DNA from: JBFWIL01 sp050256015 | Lineage (GTDB): Bacteria > Bacteroidota > Bacteroidia > Bacteroidales > Prolixibacteraceae | Assembly (NCBI GenBank): GCA_050256015.1 | Contig: JBFWIL010000089.1 | Span: 1-9,482, forward strand | Length of the DNA stretch: 9,482 bases | Direction of reading: 5' to 3' | Shown: piece by piece, positions 6,323-9,482 of the stretch | Position numbering within the stretch: the first letter of the stretch is position 1 | How the letters are laid out: the number at the start of each line of letters is the position of its first letter | The notes under the pieces: generated by a model | Told to the model about the DNA's origin: nothing | What the model saw: only the letters and a program-made list of their open reading frames with translations | The model's database searches: none | Position numbers and translations under genes: made by a program

Positions 6323-6961
6323 ATGGCGTATACCGAAATTCTGCTAAGTACGGCTTATTTGCCTCCGGTGCAATATCTTTCTAAATTCCTGCACTATAAA
6401 ACCATCCGGCTTGAAGTACGGGAAAATTTTCTGAAGCAGACCTACCGGAACCGGACACTTATTGCTGCTGCAAACGGACCGGAAAGTCTGGTTATTCCGG
6501 TTGCCAAAGGACGCGATGCCAAACATACTATTAAGGATCAGAGAATATCCTACGACACAAGCTGGCAGCACATCCACTGGCATGCCATTGTCTCAGCTTA
6601 CCGTTCTTCCCCCTTTTTTGAGATCCTGCAGGATGAGTTCAGGCCTTTTTACCGTAAGCGCTATTCCTTTTTATTTGATTTTAACCTGGAGCTGCTTCGT
6701 CTGGTCCTCAATATCCTTGATATAACACCAGATATCCGGCTTACTGAAGATTTTGAGCAGGTACCGGACTACTGTTTAAACTACCGGGAAGCCATTCATC
6801 CCAAGCCTGGAAAAACGGCGGCAGACAAGCATTTTGTTCCTGTGCCCTATTCCCAGGTTTTTGAAGACAGACTGGGTTTTCTGCCCAACCTGAGCGTTAT
6901 TGACCTGCTGTTTAACCGGGGACCGGAAAGCTATGAGATACTGCTGAAAAGCATCAGGTAA
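6323..6961 (+). CDS. WbqC-family protein
   Basis: The 212-residue protein matches the WbqC-like family. It begins with the characteristic TAYLPPVQYLSKF (10-22), followed by YRNRTLIAAANG (41-52) and the LVIPV strand. A conserved central block contains SYDTSWQHIHWHAIVSAY (77-93) and SSPFFE. The C-terminal block YSQVFEDRLGFLPNLSVIDL (176-195) leads to LLFNRGP near the end. The family is named after a gene in O-antigen clusters and occurs widely beside housekeeping genes in Bacteroidota; its biochemical activity is not firmly established to my knowledge. There is no signal peptide or membrane segment, so it is probably cytosolic. It is the last gene of the probable dapB-lepB-lapA-wbqC operon and faces the NUDIX gene tail to tail with 21 nt between them. 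I see no clear terminator there. Confidence 0.9.
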   Translation: MAYTEILLSTAYLPPVQYLSKFLHYKTIRLEVRENFLKQTYRNRTLIAAANGPESLVIPVAKGRDAKHTIKDQRISYDTSWQHIHWHAIVSAYRSSPFFEILQDEFRPFYRKRYSFLFDFNLELLRLVLNILDITPDIRLTEDFEQVPDYCLNYREAIHPKPGKTAADKHFVPVPYSQVFEDRLGFLPNLSVIDLLFNRGPESYEILLKSIR

Positions 6962-6982
6962 TTTTCTTTCTGAAGCCGGTGG

Positions 6983-7429
6983 TCAGCCAGGAAGCTTCCC
7001 TCCTGTATACCGCAGGAAATCGCAAATAATCCGTTCATGATCAAAGGCCAGTTCCGGCAGTCTGCCTATAGGGAACCAGGCTGCCATATCGGCATCATCG
7101 CCTCCCTGCACCGCTTCAGCTTCAGCCGTGCCGTAAAAAACCACAGATATGGTTCTGCCGCGCGGATCGCGATCAAGAGCATCGTAAGTACGAAATTGTT
7201 TCAACGGCCCGGGCCGTAATCCGGTTTCCTCCTCCAGCTCCCGCCGGCAGCCTTCCTCCAGCAATTCGCCCATCTCCAGGAATCCGCCGGGCAAAGCCCA
7301 TTTCCCGGCATAGGGATTCTTTCCCCGCCGGATTAAAAGCAAGTGGTCTGTTCCTTTTCTGAATACGATAGCGTCTACCGTCAGGGCCGGACGCGGATAA
7401 CGATAAGTATGGCTGCCGGGATTTTCCAT
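6983..7429 (-). CDS. NUDIX hydrolase
   Basis: NUDIX enzymes hydrolyse nucleoside diphosphates linked to another group X. The 148-residue protein has a complete, canonical NUDIX box at 49-71: G49, E55, then R63-E64-L65-E66-E67-E68-T69-G70-L71, fitting Gx5Ex7REUxEExGU. The stretch before the box, YPRPALTVDAIVF and a KWALPGG lead-in, is typical of the short ADP-ribose pyrophosphatase-like group, but the substrate cannot be set from sequence alone. Nothing suggests export. The gene lies 35 nt downstream of the C40 peptidase on the same strand with no promoter in the gap, so the two are probably co-transcribed. It converges on wbqC. Confidence 0.93.
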   Translation of the reverse strand: MENPGSHTYRYPRPALTVDAIVFRKGTDHLLLIRRGKNPYAGKWALPGGFLEMGELLEEGCRRELEEETGLRPGPLKQFRTYDALDRDPRGRTISVVFYGTAEAEAVQGGDDADMAAWFPIGRLPELAFDHERIICDFLRYTGGKLPG

Positions 7430-7464
7430 TTTTTGTTCAGGTTTGTTTTAGCTGTTCATGTTTA

Positions 7465-8250
7465 TTATCCGATAATGCATTTCATAACCCGCATCTTATG
7501 CGAATACCGCCTGGTTTCCGTGTTAAAGATGCCGAACTGATCGACATTGTCTATCCGCACCTTGCCGGAGGCATGAATAATCTTGTTTTTTTCCCAGAGA
7601 ATACCCACATGCACAATATGTCCCTCATCATCATCAAAAAAAGCCAGATCGCCGGGTTGGGTCTCTTCCACAAAACTCAGGGGCGTACCCAGCAAAACCT
7701 GATCGCGGGCATCCCGCGGCAGCCGGATTCCGGCCATCTTAAAAATGATCTGGGTAAAGCCGGAACAGTCGATCCCGAAAGGGGAACGTCCGCCCCACAG
7801 GTAAGGGGCATTGAAATACATCAGCGCATGCTCAATGATAAAGCGTCTCGGGTTAACCGGCAAATGATAACGGAATTTCCCTTTCATGCCAAAGATGTCG
7901 GGGCCAATGGAGAACTCATGCCTGTACGGGCGCCAGCACGGCAGGGAACTGCCGGCCACAATCATAAGATGCTGCTTTCCCCGCTGGGGGATAAGATGCA
8001 GAATGTCTGTGCATACCGCCATCGGATGATTTTCTATTTTCCGGTAGCTGCGTCCGGCCAAAGGAGTGATCATCTTTTGATCCACCCAGCCCTGATAGCC
8101 GTCATACTGCAGGGTAACCCGGCACCAGCCCAGGAAAAGCTCATGTACCTCAAAACATTCTCCAAACAGGATCTGCGTTGTCATCTCACTCCGCTCGGAC
8201 GGCTCTCTGCGGACCGGAATGATGCTGAGACCGGAAATTCCAAAATTCAT
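7465..8250 (-). CDS. C40-family (NlpC/P60) cysteine peptidase, YkfC-like
   Basis: The 261-residue protein has an N-terminal SH3-like region (about 1-65, with VRREPSERSEMTTQILFGE and a GWVD turn), a second beta-rich linker domain (about 70-130), and a C-terminal NlpC/P60 domain. The catalytic residues are present: C162 in GIDCSGF, H214 in HIVHVGI and H226 in IIHASG. The spacing of 52 and 12 residues is very close to that in YkfC-type enzymes. Such enzymes cut gamma-D-glutamyl-diamino-acid bonds in murein peptides. There is no signal peptide or lipobox, so it would act on imported muropeptides in the cytosol unless exported another way; this recycling role is inferred. The start is the ATG at 8250, with a perfect -7 element 71 nt upstream. 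It is the first gene of a two-gene unit with the NUDIX hydrolase. Confidence 0.93.
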   Translation of the reverse strand: MNFGISGLSIIPVRREPSERSEMTTQILFGECFEVHELFLGWCRVTLQYDGYQGWVDQKMITPLAGRSYRKIENHPMAVCTDILHLIPQRGKQHLMIVAGSSLPCWRPYRHEFSIGPDIFGMKGKFRYHLPVNPRRFIIEHALMYFNAPYLWGGRSPFGIDCSGFTQIIFKMAGIRLPRDARDQVLLGTPLSFVEETQPGDLAFFDDDEGHIVHVGILWEKNKIIHASGKVRIDNVDQFGIFNTETRRYSHKMRVMKCIIG

Positions 8251-8321
8251 TCGTCTTTATTTTCTGCCCGCTCCTGCTTATTTTTTTCAGGAACATAAAA
8301 GAAATTCGTAATTTTAGTTCT

Positions 8322-8329
8322 CAAAGATA
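8322..8329 (-). promoter_or_regulatory. Candidate -7 promoter element of the C40 peptidase gene
   Basis: Read on the minus strand, 8329 to 8322 is TATCTTTG, an exact TAnnTTTG match and identical to the element before dapB. It lies 71 nt ahead of the start codon, giving a leader of about 65 nt. No clear -33 TTTG is seen 19 nt upstream. Confidence 0.5.
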
Positions 8330-8349
8330 AGACTTCACCCTAAGTTTTC

Positions 8350-8358
8350 TATATTTTG
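8350..8358 (+). promoter_or_regulatory. Weak candidate -7 element for the 7TM-HD gene
   Basis: TATATTTTG resembles TAnnTTTG but with the spacing one base off (TAtatTTTG, or TAtTTTG from 8352). It lies 22 nt upstream of the ATG at 8381, where a promoter is needed because the neighbouring gene is divergent. Confidence 0.3.
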
Positions 8359-8380
8359 CGGGCTCTTTAAAACAGTATGT

Positions 8381-9482
8381 ATGAAAAATTTTCTGGAAAG
8401 ACTTAAGCGATATTATCATTTCTTTTATATCATTCTGGTCTTCATGGTAACCATCTTCATCCTTTACCTTATCATTCCCGGGGAAAACCGGTTTCGCTAT
8501 GAATTCCAGAAAAATGCCCCCTGGCGTCACGAAACACTTATTGCTCCCTACGATTTTGCCATCCTGAAACCCGAAGAAGCAGTCAGGCAGGAACGCGACT
8601 CCGTGCACAAGTTATTTATCCCCTATTTCCGGAAGGATACGCTGACCGGCATCCGGCAATCGCAGAATTTCGGGTTGAAACTGAAACAGGCAGGGAAACA
8701 AACCGGGCTGGTATCTGCCATGCTTGCCGATTCGCTTCAAAACAAACTGAAGCAGATCTATGCAGCCGGCCTCATTGACCAGTCGCCAAAAAACCACCCG
8801 GTACTTAAAGAAAAACAGGAACTTAACCTGGTTACCGGGAAAGTGGTGCACAAGGTTTCTGTCGGCTCGCTATACTCGCTGAAAACGGCCTTCCAGGCGT
8901 TGAACGACACGCTGTACAACCTGCTGGGCCCCGGTTTTGAGGAACTCAGTCAACAGTTCAGCCTGTCGGAGTTTATTGAACCCAACCTGACTTATGAACC
9001 CGATTTTAACAACCAGGAGTTAAGCAAGCTTACCGGCTCGGTTTCGCTTACCCAGGGAATGGTCCAGGCCGGGGAACGGATCATCTTCAGCGGCGACCTG
9101 GTCACCCCCGATAAATTTCAGGTGCTGGAATCGCTCAGAAAAAGCTTTGCCACAAAAAAAGGGCAGAATATAGACCGTTACCTGCTCATCATCGGCAAGC
9201 TTATCCTTATCGTTGTCTGCCTTCTTCTGCTTATTCTCTACATGAATTATTTCCGACCAGAAATATTTAATCAGAAACGTCATCTGACCTTTATCCTGTT
9301 TATCATTATCCTGCTAATTGGCATAGCCCGTTTCGTTACCCGGCACGATCTGCTGAGTATCTACACCATTCCCATTGCCATACTGCCTATTTTGTTACGC
9401 ATTTTTTTCGATTCGCGCACGGCCATATATGCCCTGATGGTCACCTGCCTGCTCATAGGTTATTTTGCCCCCAACAACTACG
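8381..9482 (+). CDS. PgpH/YqfF-type 7TM-HD protein, N-terminal part (runs off the window)
   Basis: The frame is open from the ATG at 8381 to the window edge, giving 367 residues with no stop. After a short basic N-terminus there is one membrane segment (about 14-32). A large extracytoplasmic domain follows (about 35-263), matching the 7TMR-HDED type: it has IAPYDFAILKPEEA near its start (54-67) and VQAGERIIFSGDLVTPDKF (228-246) near its end. A multi-span membrane region then begins, with segments at about 267-288, 302-318, 324-342 and 347-362. Complete family members add more spans and a cytosolic HD phosphohydrolase domain that cleaves cyclic di-AMP. That catalytic part lies beyond the window, so activity cannot be judged here. 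The gene diverges from the C40 peptidase gene across 130 nt. Confidence 0.9.
   Translation, partial: MKNFLERLKRYYHFFYIILVFMVTIFILYLIIPGENRFRYEFQKNAPWRHETLIAPYDFAILKPEEAVRQERDSVHKLFIPYFRKDTLTGIRQSQNFGLKLKQAGKQTGLVSAMLADSLQNKLKQIYAAGLIDQSPKNHPVLKEKQELNLVTGKVVHKVSVGSLYSLKTAFQALNDTLYNLLGPGFEELSQQFSLSEFIEPNLTYEPDFNNQELSKLTGSVSLTQGMVQAGERIIFSGDLVTPDKFQVLESLRKSFATKKGQNIDRYLLIIGKLILIVVCLLLLILYMNYFRPEIFNQKRHLTFILFIIILLIGIARFVTRHDLLSIYTIPIAILPILLRIFFDSRTAIYALMVTCLLIGYFAPNNY

Noticed and set aside
6962..6999. Palindrome GGAAGCTTCC (6990-6999) and GAAGC/GCTTC pairing near the wbqC and NUDIX gene ends, as a possible terminator
   Set aside because: There is no T-tract after it on either strand, and the palindrome falls inside the NUDIX coding sequence.
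7498..8298. A 266-codon open frame antisense to the C40 peptidase gene
   Set aside because: The minus-strand frame has an intact catalytic triad and SH3-like domain; the plus-strand frame shows no motif.
8321..9283. Minus-strand open frames at 8321-8608, 8612-8851 and 9020-9283
   Set aside because: The plus strand is one continuous frame across all of them, with a coherent 7TM-HD family protein that has no stop before the window edge.
1..9482. CRISPR array, transposon ends, tRNA or rRNA genes, phage or defence genes
   Set aside because: I saw no regularly spaced direct repeats, no transposase or integrase motifs, and no tRNA-like cloverleaf or rRNA sequence; nearly all the DNA is accounted for by housekeeping genes.

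Overview
The window reads as a housekeeping stretch of a Bacteroidota chromosome, probably of the class Bacteroidia. Three things point there. Four perfect matches to the Bacteroidota -7 promoter element TAnnTTTG lie just upstream of genes (a fifth overlaps a stop codon), and Shine-Dalgarno sequences are weak or absent. The gene neighbourhoods (TPR membrane protein-ribH; dapB-lepB-WbqC family) and the oversized signal peptidase I are familiar from this phylum. Genes are tightly packed with intact frames. I see no tRNA, rRNA, CRISPR array, insertion sequence, integrase or phage gene.

Layout. (1) 1-2091, plus strand: a membrane-anchored TPR protein, an intrinsic terminator, ribH (lumazine synthase, riboflavin pathway), and, 4 nt later, a MurU-like sugar-1-phosphate nucleotidyltransferase. 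This block ends at a hairpin that should terminate transcription from both directions. (2) 2128-3674, minus strand: a HAD-IIB (Cof-type) phosphatase, then a small secreted LTxxQ (Spy/CpxP-like) protein. The ~177-nt gap between them holds two hairpins and a candidate promoter that overlaps the HAD stop codon. The HAD protein carries an odd C-terminal tail that looks like a signal peptide. (3) 3675-3859: a divergent promoter region. (4) 3860-6961, plus strand: dapB, lepB, a LapA-domain membrane protein and a WbqC-family protein, each close behind the last and probably one operon. (5) 6983-8250, minus strand: a cysteine peptidase of the C40 (NlpC/P60, YkfC-like) family followed by a NUDIX hydrolase. 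(6) 8251-8380: a second divergent promoter region. (7) 8381 to the right edge, plus strand: the first 367 residues of a PgpH/YqfF-type 7TM-HD protein, a probable cyclic-di-AMP phosphodiesterase, cut off before its catalytic HD domain.

A loose cell-envelope theme runs through the window: diaminopimelate synthesis (DapB), signal-peptide removal (LepB), possible muropeptide and MurNAc salvage (C40 peptidase, MurU-like transferase), envelope-stress-type periplasmic protein (Spy-like) and cyclic-di-AMP turnover (PgpH-like). I found no convincing undescribed multi-gene system. The points most worth a second look are the chimeric tail of the HAD gene, the structured leader of the Spy-like gene, and the terminator placed directly in front of ribH.
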